Source of the DNA: Marinimicrobium alkaliphilum
Lineage (GTDB): Bacteria; Pseudomonadota; Gammaproteobacteria; Pseudomonadales; Cellvibrionaceae
Direction of reading: 5' to 3'
Assembly (NCBI RefSeq): GCF_003259155.1
Contig: NZ_QGMQ01000002.1
Coordinates: 34,925 to 98,924 of the forward strand
DNA: 64,000 nucleotides
The number at the start of each line of letters is the position of its first letter. The first letter of the stretch is position 1. Positions 9,282 to 18,704 of this stretch are shown in pieces. The position numbers and the translations under genes are program-made. A model generated the notes under the pieces. It worked only from the letters and a program-made list of their open reading frames with translations. It had not been told where the DNA came from and made no database searches.

Positions 9282-10174
9282 GGTGAATACTCCTTAAGCG
9301 AATCGCGTCCGAAGAGTACATCGGAAGGGCTTTCTTCCAGGCGTTGGCTGAGGCGCTGGAGCGACGCCAGGGTCTGACGCAACTCCTTGATGGCGGGGGT
9401 GATGTCGTTGATGCCGCGCACGCTTTGTTCAAAGCCACCACGGTTGTCTTCAATCAGGGACTCGAGCATGACTGCTGTACGGTTGATGCTGTCGAGCGCC
9501 TCCCGGCCCTGATCGTCAATCAGGCCACTCACCTGAACGGTCAGTTCGCCCACGGCCTCCATCAGCTCGCTGAATTGGTTCAGGCCTCGGGTCAGCTCCC
9601 CGCGCTCACTTGCCAGGGTATCGCTGGTGAGTTTGAGGTTGGCAAGAATCTCCGTGATGCTCTCGGCGTTTTCTTCGGACAGGATGCGGTTGACGTTCTC
9701 CAGGAGTTGCGCCAGGTTGTCGATGAGGCCTTCGCCGTTGGACATCAGGGAACTCAGGGGCGAGGCGTCGGCGTTAATCACGGGTGGGTTTTCGCGGTCG
9801 CCGGGTAGCGCCGGGCTGTCGGGCTCGCCGCCGCGTAACTGAATACTCATATTGCCGGTGATGTTGGTCAGTTCCATGCTGGCCCGGGTGTCTTCACGCA
9901 CAGGCGTGTCGCTGAAGACTCGAATGTCGGCTAATACGCGCCGGTGATCGTCCCGGTCCAGCTCCAGGCTGAGGACATCGCCCACACGGATCCCGCTGTA
10001 GAGCACGGCGTTGCCCACGGCGAGGCCGGTGACTGCCTGATCGAAACTGATCCGGTAGTACGCGTATTCCCGATCGGCGCTGGATTGGCTGAGCCAGAGT
10101 GCAAAGAGCAGCGCAGCGCCAGCGGCGATCAAGGTGAACAGGCCGATAAGCACGTGGTGCGCACGCGGTTCCAT
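9278..10174 (-). CDS. MlaD/MCE-family lipid transport protein
   Basis: A 298-residue protein with one N-terminal membrane helix (about residues 7-30), then an MCE domain (about 38-120; key segment GLAVGNAVLYSGIRVGDV) and a long C-terminal helical region predicted to be coiled coil. MCE proteins form hexameric rings in the periplasm that bind lipids and attach to MlaE-type permeases. The long helical tail recalls forms that build a needle across the periplasm. It lies 2 bp after the ATPase gene. Confidence 0.85.
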   Translation of the reverse strand: MEPRAHHVLIGLFTLIAAGAALLFALWLSQSSADREYAYYRISFDQAVTGLAVGNAVLYSGIRVGDVLSLELDRDDHRRVLADIRVFSDTPVREDTRASMELTNITGNMSIQLRGGEPDSPALPGDRENPPVINADASPLSSLMSNGEGLIDNLAQLLENVNRILSEENAESITEILANLKLTSDTLASERGELTRGLNQFSELMEAVGELTVQVSGLIDDQGREALDSINRTAVMLESLIEDNRGGFEQSVRGINDITPAIKELRQTLASLQRLSQRLEESPSDVLFGRDSLKEYSP

Positions 10175-10176
10175 AA

Positions 10177-10974
10177 TCAGTGTCCTCTGGTTGTCTGGCG
10201 GCGGGCGGCGGTTTGAGCCGCGCGGCCTCGAGGGCCGTGAAAGTAGTCGTGAATCCAGGGGTCGTCGAATTCGGCGACGCGCTCCAGGGTGTCGGCGACC
10301 TGGACCCGCTGTTGTGCCAGGACGGCGATTCGGTCACAGCTAGTATACAGCGTATCCAGATCGTGGGTGACCAGGAACACGGTCAAATCCAGGGCGTCGC
10401 GCAGGGTCACGATCAGCCGGTCGAAATCGGCGGCACCGATCGGGTCGAGCCCGGCGGTGGGCTCATCGAGAAACAGCAGGTCGGGGTCGAGTGCCAAGGC
10501 CCGCGCGAGTGCACCGCGCTTGATCATGCCACCGGACAGCTCGGCCGGGTAATTCAGGGCTGCCTCGGGTGGTAGCCCAACCATGGCGAGCTTGACCCGC
10601 GCCAGGTGCTCAGCGTGCTCGCGCTTGAGTCCGGCCTGTTCGATCAGGGGCACGGCGACATTCTCTTGCAGCGTGAGCGAACTGAACAGCGCCCCGTGCT
10701 GGAACAGCACACCGAAGTTACAGGCGAGCATTGCCGGGTCAGGGTTGGGCGGCGGCTTGGCGGCGGAGCTCACCACCTCGATACGGCCTTCTGCGGGCAC
10801 ATTGAGGCCAATGAGGGTGCGCATCAACACCGATTTGCCGGTGCCCGAGCCGCCCACAACACCGAGGATTTCGCCCCGGTAAATATCCAGGTCGAGGTTC
10901 TCATGGACGCTGTGGCTGCCAAAGCGATTGCACAAGCCGCGTACGCTGATAAAAGCCGTTTGTGTATCACTCAC
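10177..10974 (-). CDS. ABC transporter ATP-binding protein (MlaF-like)
   Basis: A 265-residue ATPase. The Walker A is GGSGTGKS (about 36-43), the signature is LSGGM, and the Walker B is LLFLDEPTAGLDP followed by the switch His (VTHDL). It matches the MlaF/Ttg2A group that powers MlaE-type permeases. It overlaps the permease gene by 4 bp. The direction of lipid movement cannot be read from sequence. Confidence 0.9.
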   Translation of the reverse strand: MSDTQTAFISVRGLCNRFGSHSVHENLDLDIYRGEILGVVGGSGTGKSVLMRTLIGLNVPAEGRIEVVSSAAKPPPNPDPAMLACNFGVLFQHGALFSSLTLQENVAVPLIEQAGLKREHAEHLARVKLAMVGLPPEAALNYPAELSGGMIKRGALARALALDPDLLFLDEPTAGLDPIGAADFDRLIVTLRDALDLTVFLVTHDLDTLYTSCDRIAVLAQQRVQVADTLERVAEFDDPWIHDYFHGPRGRAAQTAARRQTTRGH

Positions 10975-12104
10975 CAGTCCATCTCCATAAAGAACAGTGC
11001 CGCAATCGCATTGAGCAGGATTACCATAAAGATGGATTGCACCACGCTTGAGGTCGTGTGTTCCCCGACCGATTCTGCGCTGCCGGTAACTTTGAAACCT
11101 TCGACACAGCCGATGACAGCAATGACAAACGCAAACACCGGCGCCTTACTGATACCCACAAAAAAGTGCTCCACGGAAATGTCGCGCTCGATGATACGCA
11201 CAAATTGCAGGGGTGTAATATCCAGCGTCAGTGCGCACACCAGCATGCCGCCGAGAATCCCGCTGACCATCCCGACAAAGGTGAGAATGGGCAGAGTTAT
11301 GATCATGGCGATGACACGGGGCAGCACCAGCAGCTCAATAGGGTTAAGACCCAGCGCGCGTATTGCGTCAATTTCTTCGTTGGCTTTCATCGAGCCCAGC
11401 TGGGCGGCAAAGGCGCTGGCAGTGCGCCCTGCGAGCAGGATCGCGGCCAGTAGTACCCCAAACTCACGCAGGAATGAATAGGCCACCAGGTCGACGGTAT
11501 AGATGGTTGCCCCAAATTCCCGCAACACCGTGGCTCCGAGAAAAGCCACCACGGCCCCCACCAGAAACGTCAGAAGGGCGACGATAGGCATGGCGTCGAG
11601 GCCGGTTTGCTTGATCTGCACGGCCAGCGCCGTGATACGCCAACGTTGGGGGCGGAATATGACGCTGGCGAGGGTGGTGAGTGTCAGGCCGACAAATCCG
11701 GCCAGGGTGGCTTGCTGGCGCCAGATACTTTCAGCGCGTTTGCCAACATCTTCCAGAAACTCGACCGCCATGTTGGGCGTGCGTGGGCGTGCATCGAGGT
11801 CCTGACGCTGGGCTTCAGCCACGGTCTCGAGCAGCGCGCGGCGCGAAGCGGAAAGATCCGGTGCCGTTGTGCTCAGGTCGCGGCAGCGTTCGTTGCCGAT
11901 TAAATCCACCAGTAATGATGCGCCCGCCGTGTCGAGTTCTCCAAGCTCACGCCAGTCAAGGGAACGATTGTCCGCCAGTTGGCCTTCGGCGATGACCAGC
12001 CTGCGTAGTGCCTCATAATGAGCCAACGTCCAATCGCCGCACAGGACAATTCTATCGGCTTCGGTTTTGATCTGGCCTTGGACGTGGGTCCCCGACGGGG
12101 TCAT
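10971..12104 (-). CDS. MlaE-family ABC permease with N-terminal STAS domain
   Basis: A 377-residue protein. Residues about 1-105 look like a STAS domain (LDWRELGELDTAGASLLVDL), the fold of MlaB, fused directly to an MlaE-type permease (about 115-375) with five or six hydrophobic helices and the family segment LREFGVLLAAILLAGRTASA. The fusion means no separate mlaB is needed. ATG 12104 is chosen because AGG lies 8-10 bases upstream; the frame extends to 12176. First gene of the operon. Confidence 0.85.
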   Translation of the reverse strand: MTPSGTHVQGQIKTEADRIVLCGDWTLAHYEALRRLVIAEGQLADNRSLDWRELGELDTAGASLLVDLIGNERCRDLSTTAPDLSASRRALLETVAEAQRQDLDARPRTPNMAVEFLEDVGKRAESIWRQQATLAGFVGLTLTTLASVIFRPQRWRITALAVQIKQTGLDAMPIVALLTFLVGAVVAFLGATVLREFGATIYTVDLVAYSFLREFGVLLAAILLAGRTASAFAAQLGSMKANEEIDAIRALGLNPIELLVLPRVIAMIITLPILTFVGMVSGILGGMLVCALTLDITPLQFVRIIERDISVEHFFVGISKAPVFAFVIAVIGCVEGFKVTGSAESVGEHTTSSVVQSIFMVILLNAIAALFFMEMDW

Positions 12105-12355
12105 GGTTTTACCTTTTTTGTTCAAACGATCGTATATTACTGAATGTCCTAGCAGTATACACCATTGAATTTGCATTCATATTTTGGCGCTTGTTTCCTT
12201 TTATTCGCCCTAAACGGTTGCGTTGTTGTGCTGAACCGCATTTTTCTGACAAAAAAAGAATTTTTGTTGCAGGAGTTATGATCCTCGCTTTTTTTTAGCC
12301 CGTATTGGCGTATGAAGTCTTCACGCAAGACCTAACAATCACGGAGCTGAATGTC
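12105..12355. promoter_or_regulatory. AT-rich divergent intergenic region
   Basis: A 251-bp gap between the divergent lipid-transport operon and the fasciclin lipoprotein, and clearly more AT-rich than its surroundings. Possible -10 elements are TATGAT at 12277-12282 (plus) and TATACT near 12152-12157 (minus), each lacking a good -35. An imperfect palindrome TGAAT-TTGC-ATTCA lies around 12164-12177. No RNA gene was recognised. Confidence 0.35.
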
Positions 12356-15082
12356 ATGAATAGTCTATTAAAAACATTAGGAGTGTTTTCACTAACACTC
12401 GGGCTTGCCGCTTGCGGCAGCAGTAGCTCAACCCCTTTGGAAACGCCGAGTCCCGATCCGGATCCTACGCCCAGCGTCGGTAGCGTTGTTGACGTTGCGA
12501 TGGAAGCTGACGGTTTTGACACCTTGGTTCTCGCCCTGGAAACCACCGGGCTGGATACCGTACTGGATGATCCCGACGGTAGCTTTACCGTTTTTGCACC
12601 CACCGATGAAGCTTTCGCGTATCTTGGCGACGAAGCGATTGCCGCCCTCCTGGACGATCCCGAAACACTGTCCGACATTCTTCTTTACCACGTCATTTCC
12701 GGTAACGAAATTGATGAGGACGGTGCGGTTGCCGCTGCCGGTAATACGGTAGAAATGGCAAACGGTCAATTCACCGGTCTGTCACTGTCCGATGAAGGTT
12801 TGTTGGTCAATGTCTCATTGGTGGTCACCACCAATATCATGGCCGACAACGGTATTATCCACGTCATCGACGCTGTGTTGATGCCGCCCGCCGAACGGGG
12901 TGAGCCGACGCAGAACATTGCCGAGATTGCATCAGGCAACGATGATCTTTCTACGTTGGTCACCGCACTCGAAACCGCAGGCCTGGTCGGCGCACTGGCA
13001 GACGAAGACGCTGACCTGACCGTGTTTGCGCCCACCAATGCCGCTTTCGATGCGGTGGGTGAAGAGCTGCTGGCTGCGATTCTGGCCGATGAAGATGCGC
13101 TCGAAGCGATCCTGCTGCAACACGTGGTTGCTGACGCTCAACTTTCGTCAGTCGACGCCTATGCCGCTAACGGTACCAGTGTTGTCACCATGAGTGGTGC
13201 CGAAGTGCCGGTGTCAATCAGCGGGCGTACCCTGCGTATCGGCGGTGCCGCTGTCACCATTGCCGATATCTATGCCACTAACGGTGTTGTTCATGTCATT
13301 GATGCCGTGATCGTGGGTGATGTTGATCTGCCCGAGACGGGCATGTCCTTGACGGACGTTGCCGCCGACAATGACAACTTCAGCACTTTGGTGACCGCCC
13401 TTGAGCTCACCGGTTTGGACATCGTGCTCGATGACCTGAGCGCAGAGTTCACGGTGTTTGCGCCGACCAATGCGGCGTTTGATGCGCTCGAAGACGGCGT
13501 ACTTGAAGGCCTTCTGGAACAGCCCGAAGCCCTGGCCGAGATTCTGTTGTACCACGTATTCGGTGGCGATACCGTATTGGCGGATGCCGCAATCAGCATT
13601 GCCAGCTCAGGCGACAACATCATCACCATGGCCAATGCCAATGAAGACGAAGCGGCATTGTCGCTGAGCGGTGAGTACCTGTACGTGAACCTCTCGCGGG
13701 TTATTACCCCGAACGTGACGGCTGATAACGGCGTGATTCACGCGGTCGACAAAGTCATGATGCCCCCGGCCATGCGCGGCGAACCGACGCAGACCATTGC
13801 ACAAATCGCGCAAGACAGCGACGATTTCACCACCCTGGTCGAGGCACTGGATGCGGCCAACCTGGTGGGCGCTCTGAACGATGAGAGCGCGTCCTTTACG
13901 GTGTTTGCACCCACTGACGCGGCGTTCGCAGCCATTGATTCAGAGGTGTTGGAGGCCATTCTGGCTGATCCGGCTGTTCTCGAAGCCCTGCTGGGTCAAC
14001 ATGTAATCGAGGAAGCTCAAGTGAATTCGATTGCAGCCTATGCGGCCAACGGTACCAACGTAACAACCATGAGTGGTGCCGAGATTCCGGTCAGCATCAG
14101 TGGTGGTAACCTGCACATTGGTGGTGCGACCGTAACCATGGTCGACCTCTATGCAACCAATGGCATTATCCACGTGATTGACGCTGTTATCGTGGGCGAT
14201 CTTGAGCTACCCGAGCCGGCAGAGCCCCAGGTTTCCCTGGCCGATCTGGTTGCCGGTGATGAGCGCTTCACCACGCTGCTGGCTGCACTTGACGCCACCG
14301 GACTGGACGAAACCTTAGCTAACCTGGAAGCAGAGTTCACCGTGTTTGCGCCCACCAATGACGCCTTCGACGCGCTTGAAGACGGCGTTCTGGATGGCCT
14401 TCTGGCCGATCCCGAAGCGCTCGAAGCGGTGCTTCTGTACCACGTATTTGGTGACAATACCGTACTGTCTGAGGCAGCCGTCGCTATTGCGGACTCAGAG
14501 GAAAACGTGATCGAGATGGCGAGTGGTGGTAACGCCGCACTGTCGCTGAGTGGTGAAGCGCTCTACATCAACCTGTCCCAGGTTATTGATGCGGACCTGA
14601 CGGCTGATAATGGCGTCGCCCATGCGATCGACAAAGTGATGATGCCTCAGGAGATGCCCGAAGAAGCACCTACCATGAACATCGTTGAAACGGCGATTGA
14701 TGCCGGTATCTTTGAAACGCTGGTAAGCGCATTGGTCGACACCAACCTGGATGGCGCTTTGGCTGATGAAGACGAAACCTACACGGTGTTTGCGCCGACT
14801 GATGATGCTTTTGCTGCGCTGCCGGATGGCACGTTGGAAAGTTTGAGCGAAGAACAGCTGACCCAGATCCTGCTCAATCATGTTATTAGCGGTGCAGCGG
14901 TCGACTCAGTAACGGCCTTCAGCCTGAATGGCGGCGCTGCCACCACTATGGCCACTGACGGTTCAGTCTCCATCGCGATTGTTGATGGCGAACTTCAGAT
15001 CGGTGGTGCAACAGTTAGCATGTTTGATATCTACACCACTAACGGTATCATTCATGTCATTGACTCTGTCATCTTGGACTAA
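12356..15082 (+). CDS. Lipoprotein with six tandem fasciclin (FAS1) domains
   Basis: A 908-residue acidic protein. The lipoprotein signal ends LGLAAC (Cys20), followed by a Ser/Pro/Asp-rich linker (21-42) and six FAS1 domains starting near residues 43, 187, 331, 480, 627 and 775. Each has the H1 box (TVFAPTDEAF or TVFAPTNAAF) and H2 box (NGIIHVIDAV type). Domains 1, 3 and 5 resemble each other (ending near MMPP or VLMPP), as do 2, 4 and 6 (with SGAEVPVSISG-like and IGGA segments), so the protein is a threefold repeat of an A-B pair. FAS1 domains usually mediate adhesion. ATG 12356 is preferred over the open frame from 12305 because it gives the signal peptide and has GGAG upstream. Confidence 0.9.
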   Translation: MNSLLKTLGVFSLTLGLAACGSSSSTPLETPSPDPDPTPSVGSVVDVAMEADGFDTLVLALETTGLDTVLDDPDGSFTVFAPTDEAFAYLGDEAIAALLDDPETLSDILLYHVISGNEIDEDGAVAAAGNTVEMANGQFTGLSLSDEGLLVNVSLVVTTNIMADNGIIHVIDAVLMPPAERGEPTQNIAEIASGNDDLSTLVTALETAGLVGALADEDADLTVFAPTNAAFDAVGEELLAAILADEDALEAILLQHVVADAQLSSVDAYAANGTSVVTMSGAEVPVSISGRTLRIGGAAVTIADIYATNGVVHVIDAVIVGDVDLPETGMSLTDVAADNDNFSTLVTALELTGLDIVLDDLSAEFTVFAPTNAAFDALEDGVLEGLLEQPEALAEILLYHVFGGDTVLADAAISIASSGDNIITMANANEDEAALSLSGEYLYVNLSRVITPNVTADNGVIHAVDKVMMPPAMRGEPTQTIAQIAQDSDDFTTLVEALDAANLVGALNDESASFTVFAPTDAAFAAIDSEVLEAILADPAVLEALLGQHVIEEAQVNSIAAYAANGTNVTTMSGAEIPVSISGGNLHIGGATVTMVDLYATNGIIHVIDAVIVGDLELPEPAEPQVSLADLVAGDERFTTLLAALDATGLDETLANLEAEFTVFAPTNDAFDALEDGVLDGLLADPEALEAVLLYHVFGDNTVLSEAAVAIADSEENVIEMASGGNAALSLSGEALYINLSQVIDADLTADNGVAHAIDKVMMPQEMPEEAPTMNIVETAIDAGIFETLVSALVDTNLDGALADEDETYTVFAPTDDAFAALPDGTLESLSEEQLTQILLNHVISGAAVDSVTAFSLNGGAATTMATDGSVSIAIVDGELQIGGATVSMFDIYTTNGIIHVIDSVILD

Positions 15083-15126
15083 GCGCCTAGGCAGTAGTGA
15101 CAGAAATGGCGACCCTTAGGGGAAGC

Positions 15127-15156
15127 AAGGCCCGGCAAATGCCGGGCCTTTTTTTT
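15127..15156 (+). terminator. Rho-independent terminator of the fasciclin gene
   Basis: A GC-rich hairpin with arms AAGGCCCGGC and GCCGGGCCTT around an AAAT loop, running into eight T residues. It starts 45 bp after the stop codon and is a strong intrinsic terminator. Confidence 0.95.
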
Positions 15157-15187
15157 GGCTGATATTACAAGGAGATTTGCCTCAGGT

Positions 15188-15623
15188 GTCGGATTACGCC
15201 TGCGGCTAATCCGACCTACTGGAAGCAGGGTGCCATTGTTTGGGGGGGTGGGCTTTTGTCGGATTACGCTGCGCTAATCCGACCTACTGGCAGCAGGGTG
15301 CCATTGTTTGGGGTGGTTGGGCTTTTGTCGGATTACGCCTGCGGCTAATCCGACCTACTGGAAGCAGGGTGCCATTGTTTGGGGTGGTTGGGCTTTTGTC
15401 GGATTACGCCTGCGGCTAATCCGACCTACTGGCAGCAGGGTGCCATTGTTTGGGGGGGTGGGCTTTTGTCGGATTACGCTGCGCTAATCCGACCTACTGG
15501 AAGCAGGGTGCCATTGTTTGGGGTGGTTGGGCTTTTGTCGGATTACGCCTGCGGCTAATCCGACCTACTGGAAGCAGGGTGCCATTGTTTGAGTAGGTCG
15601 GATTAGCGCAGCGTAATCCGACA
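15188..15623. repeat. Tandem array of REP-like palindromes (six direct copies plus one inverted)
   Basis: Palindromes start at 15188, 15258, 15327, 15398, 15468 and 15537 (period 69-71 bp), each ending CCGACCTAC, followed by an inverted copy at 15593-15623. Two subtypes occur: A (32 bp, centre GCCTGCGGC) and B (30 bp, centre GCTGCGC), ordered A-B-A-A-B-A. The 38-39 bp spacers are nearly identical (a GCAGGGTGCCATTGTTTG core) and vary between GGGGTGGTTG and GGGGGGGTG. The pattern suggests duplication of a roughly 210-bp three-unit block. No gene was found in this 600-bp gap. Confidence 0.95.
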
Positions 15624-15690
15624 CCTGAGGCACCGAACTGATTTAAAACGGTGATCTCAAAACCTGAAACGCCATCCTGACATTGGTGCC

Positions 15691-16662
15691 TCATTCGGCA
15701 ATAACGATGCGATCGCGCCCCTGGGCTTTGGCTGCATATAACGCCTCATCGGCGCGATTGAACCAGGTCTTTTCACTCTCTCCCGGGCGCAGGATGGCCG
15801 CGCCGAACGACGCGGTTATTTTACCGGCGGGTCCTTCGAGCGAGTTGCGTACTACACCCAATAGGTGCTCCAGTGCCGCTCGCAACCGTTCTTCATTCAC
15901 GTCCGGCAACATCAGCACAAACTCCTCGCCGCCGAAGCGGAACAGTTGATCTGTGCGCCGGATATTGCTTTTCAGTAAACCGACAAAGTCTCGCAGGACC
16001 ATATCCCCGGTGCTGTGACCGTGTAAGTCATTTACGCGCTTGAAGTGATCAAGGTCAATCAGCACCAGGCCGGTGCTCATGTCTGAATGTTCCTCGCCCA
16101 TAATGGCGGTCACGGCTTCGTCCAGAGAGCGGCGGTTTCTTACCCCGGTCAGCGGGTCCATCGAAGCCAGTGTTTCCAGCTGTGCCCGCTGGCTTTCATT
16201 GCGTCGGGCAAACACGTAGGCGCAGGCACTGACCACCAAAGCCGTGGTGGAAAAGGTCAGCATCTGTTGTGTGTCGGTATAGGCATCGCCAAAGAGTGCC
16301 AGCGTTGTCAGCGATCCGAGGGTCAGTAGCACCGCAACGGCGGCAGAGGTCAGGAAAAAGCAGGTAATGAATGCCGGAAACAGCCAGAACAGGGTGGCGT
16401 CCCCTACCACGAGGGCCACGGTTGTTCCCCCCACACAGTTGGTGATGCCAATGACAAGCCCGGGGCCGCGCGTGTTTCCGGTGCGCCACGCGTAAACCAC
16501 TGAGCCGACGATTAGCGTGACGATGATGCTGTCTGCAAACCCCACCAGCCAGTCGCCTCGAACAAAGCGCCAAAGCGCGAAGGGGGTAATACCGAGCGTA
16601 GCGCAGGTGGCCATCAAGGTCATGATGGATAGGCGAAAGTCATTTTTGAGGCGTTCGTACAT
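15691..16662 (-). CDS. Membrane-anchored diguanylate cyclase (GGDEF)
   Basis: A 323-residue protein with about five or six hydrophobic helices in the N-terminal 150 residues, a short linker, and a GGDEF domain (about 160-320). The active-site signature is RFGGEEF, and LVLIDLDHFKRVNDLHGH holds the metal and GTP residues, so it should make cyclic di-GMP from two GTP. No RxxD inhibitory site was noticed before the signature. ATG 16662 is chosen over the longer frame to 16686 because AGGG lies about 8 bases upstream. The membrane part matches no sensor family I recognise. Confidence 0.88.
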   Translation of the reverse strand: MYERLKNDFRLSIMTLMATCATLGITPFALWRFVRGDWLVGFADSIIVTLIVGSVVYAWRTGNTRGPGLVIGITNCVGGTTVALVVGDATLFWLFPAFITCFFLTSAAVAVLLTLGSLTTLALFGDAYTDTQQMLTFSTTALVVSACAYVFARRNESQRAQLETLASMDPLTGVRNRRSLDEAVTAIMGEEHSDMSTGLVLIDLDHFKRVNDLHGHSTGDMVLRDFVGLLKSNIRRTDQLFRFGGEEFVLMLPDVNEERLRAALEHLLGVVRNSLEGPAGKITASFGAAILRPGESEKTWFNRADEALYAAKAQGRDRIVIAE

Positions 16663-16879
16663 CAATACACCCTGAGTCCGGCCCAAATAGCGCTGATTTG
16701 TTTTGCAATTATGTGCGCTACTTGAGCATAGCCGCGCTGTCAGTCCCGAATCAAGTGCATAAATCCCATTTTGGGTGCAAAAGGACGAATGGGCAGGTCG
16801 AACGGTTTTGGGCGGTGATCGATGAGACCTCGACTATACTGTCGGTTGTTACTGACGTTTGATGTGATCGGAGGGGGCT

Positions 16880-17290
16880 GTGGGCGGAGATTATCAATTG
16901 GCTTTTGCGGGCGTTTACGTGGTCTTGGTGACGCTGCTGATTCAGATGCTGGTAGCCAGCACGACCAAGGCGGCGCGCCCAGGGGCCGTGCCGGGTAAGC
17001 TGGACCCGGGCCTGTCCCACGACTCTTTCGTGTTTCGGGCACACCGGACCTTTATGAACTCGCTCGAGAATCTGCCCCTGTTTATCGGCACTGTGGTGTT
17101 GGCGGTGTGGGTGGGTACCGATCCTTGGTGGACCGGCTTTCTGGTGTGGCTTTACGCTCTGGGTCGGATCGGTCATATGGTGCTGTATTACACGCTGGCA
17201 ACTGAGCGGAACCCCAGTCCGCGCAGCTATTTTTTCGGCCTGGCCCTGCTGGCCAATATCGCGCTGCTGGGGGTGATTTGGGTGCTGTAA
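16880..17290 (+). CDS. MAPEG-family membrane protein
   Basis: A 136-residue protein with four hydrophobic helices and the MAPEG signature segment FRAHRTFMNSLENLPLF around residue 55. MAPEG proteins are glutathione- or eicosanoid-linked membrane enzymes in eukaryotes; bacterial members are mostly of unknown substrate. The start is GTG 16880, preceded by GGAGGGG. It is followed 40 bp later by the amidohydrolase gene on the same strand. Confidence 0.85.
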   Translation: MGGDYQLAFAGVYVVLVTLLIQMLVASTTKAARPGAVPGKLDPGLSHDSFVFRAHRTFMNSLENLPLFIGTVVLAVWVGTDPWWTGFLVWLYALGRIGHMVLYYTLATERNPSPRSYFFGLALLANIALLGVIWVL

Positions 17291-17330
17291 TGTACCCGGT
17301 GAGCTTTGGTGAGTTAGAGGGGGATTGATC

Positions 17331-18704
17331 ATGAAACGTGTGCTGTTCGCGGTAATTGCTATGCTGCCGCTTGTGAGCGGCTGTGGGCAAGGGGCAGTTT
17401 CCGAGTCGGACCCTGAGCCCGGTGCCTATGTGTTTGAGAATGTGAATGTTGTGCCCATGGATGAAGAGCGGGTGCTTGAGAACCGCTCGGTGGTGGTGCG
17501 CGACGGGCGTATTGAGGCTTTGCTGGCGCCGGGGGAACCGCTTCCGGCAAACGCCGTGCGCATTCCGGCTGAGGGGCGCTACCTGATGCCGGGCATGGCT
17601 GAGATGCACGGCCACGTCCCCGGCGACGATAACCCTCGGTATGCGCAAGATGTGCTGTTTCTGTACATTTCCAATGGCGTGACCCTGGTTCGGGGTATGG
17701 CGGGCCACCCTTACCATATTGATGTGCGTGAGCGTTTGGCCGCGGGTGAGCTGGAGGGGCCGACCCTCTACACCGCCAGCCCCTGGACCGGGCAGCACAA
17801 TGCCGGATCCGAGTCACAAGCGCGTGCAGCGGTGCGTCAGTTTCACGAACAGGGCTTCGATTTGATGAAAATTGGCGGCCCGTCACCCATCAATTACCGT
17901 CATTTGGCGGATGAGGCCAATCAGGTGGGGTTGCCCTTCGGTGGCCACATTCCCACTGGGGTCTCCCTGGAGCACGCTCTGGCGGTAGGCCAGGTATCGG
18001 TTGACCACTTGGACCGGTACGTCGAGTTTCTGGTAGCTGAAGATGCGGATCTGAGCGGTCGCGCTGGGGGCTTTTTTGGCAGCGGCCTGATTGATCTGGT
18101 TGACCGGGAGCGAATCCCGGCGGTGGTCGATCTGACTGTGGAATCCGGGGTCTGGAATGTTCCCACGCTCAGCCTGGTCGAGCACCTGGCCTCGGATGAA
18201 GCGCCAGAGGCCATGGCCGAGTGGCCGGAGATGCGCTATTTGCCGCCCAGGGTGATTGAAGGTTGGGTGCGGGCCAAGCACGACTACCAGGCGCGCGAGG
18301 ACTTTCAGCCCGAGGCTGCGCAGGCGTTGGTTGAGCTGCGTAGAGAGTTACTTAAAGCCCTGCATGACGGCGGTGCCCGCATTGCTTTTGGCTCTGACGC
18401 GCCCCAGTTTTTTAATGTCCCCGGCTTCTCCATGCACCACGAAGCCGAGATGATGGTGGCGGCCGGGCTCTCCCCCTATGACGTGCTGGTGACCGGTACC
18501 CGGCGCGCGGCGGAATATTTTGCCCTGGATGATGCTGGACAGGTACAGCCCGGCTACCGGGCCGACCTGATATTGTTGGATCGCAATCCGCTTGAGGCTA
18601 TTGAGCATCTGCGCGAGCCCGCTGGCGTCATGGTGCGGGGTCGTTGGTACCCGCAAGACGAGATAGCGCAGCGGTTGGCTGAAATAGCCGGCCGTCACGA
18701 GTGA
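17331..18704 (+). CDS. Lipoprotein amidohydrolase
   Basis: A 457-residue protein. The signal peptide ends LVSGC, so it is probably a lipoprotein. A metal-dependent amidohydrolase domain follows, with HGH in MAEMHGHVPGDD, a likely metal-bridging Lys in DLMKIG, later metal His in GGHIPTG and VDHLD, and the final Asp in FGSDAPQFF. The closing segment GYRADLILLDRNPL is typical of imidazolonepropionase/prolidase-like amidohydrolases. Substrate unknown; a peptide or xenobiotic role is possible. ATG 17331 is chosen over TTG 17325 because GAGGGG is well placed upstream. Confidence 0.85.
   Translation: MKRVLFAVIAMLPLVSGCGQGAVSESDPEPGAYVFENVNVVPMDEERVLENRSVVVRDGRIEALLAPGEPLPANAVRIPAEGRYLMPGMAEMHGHVPGDDNPRYAQDVLFLYISNGVTLVRGMAGHPYHIDVRERLAAGELEGPTLYTASPWTGQHNAGSESQARAAVRQFHEQGFDLMKIGGPSPINYRHLADEANQVGLPFGGHIPTGVSLEHALAVGQVSVDHLDRYVEFLVAEDADLSGRAGGFFGSGLIDLVDRERIPAVVDLTVESGVWNVPTLSLVEHLASDEAPEAMAEWPEMRYLPPRVIEGWVRAKHDYQAREDFQPEAAQALVELRRELLKALHDGGARIAFGSDAPQFFNVPGFSMHHEAEMMVAAGLSPYDVLVTGTRRAAEYFALDDAGQVQPGYRADLILLDRNPLEAIEHLREPAGVMVRGRWYPQDEIAQRLAEIAGRHE

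Noticed and set aside
15188..15623. Possible CRISPR array from regular repeats
   Set aside because: Repeats are palindromic, spacers are nearly identical rather than unique, one unit is inverted, and no cas genes are in the window.
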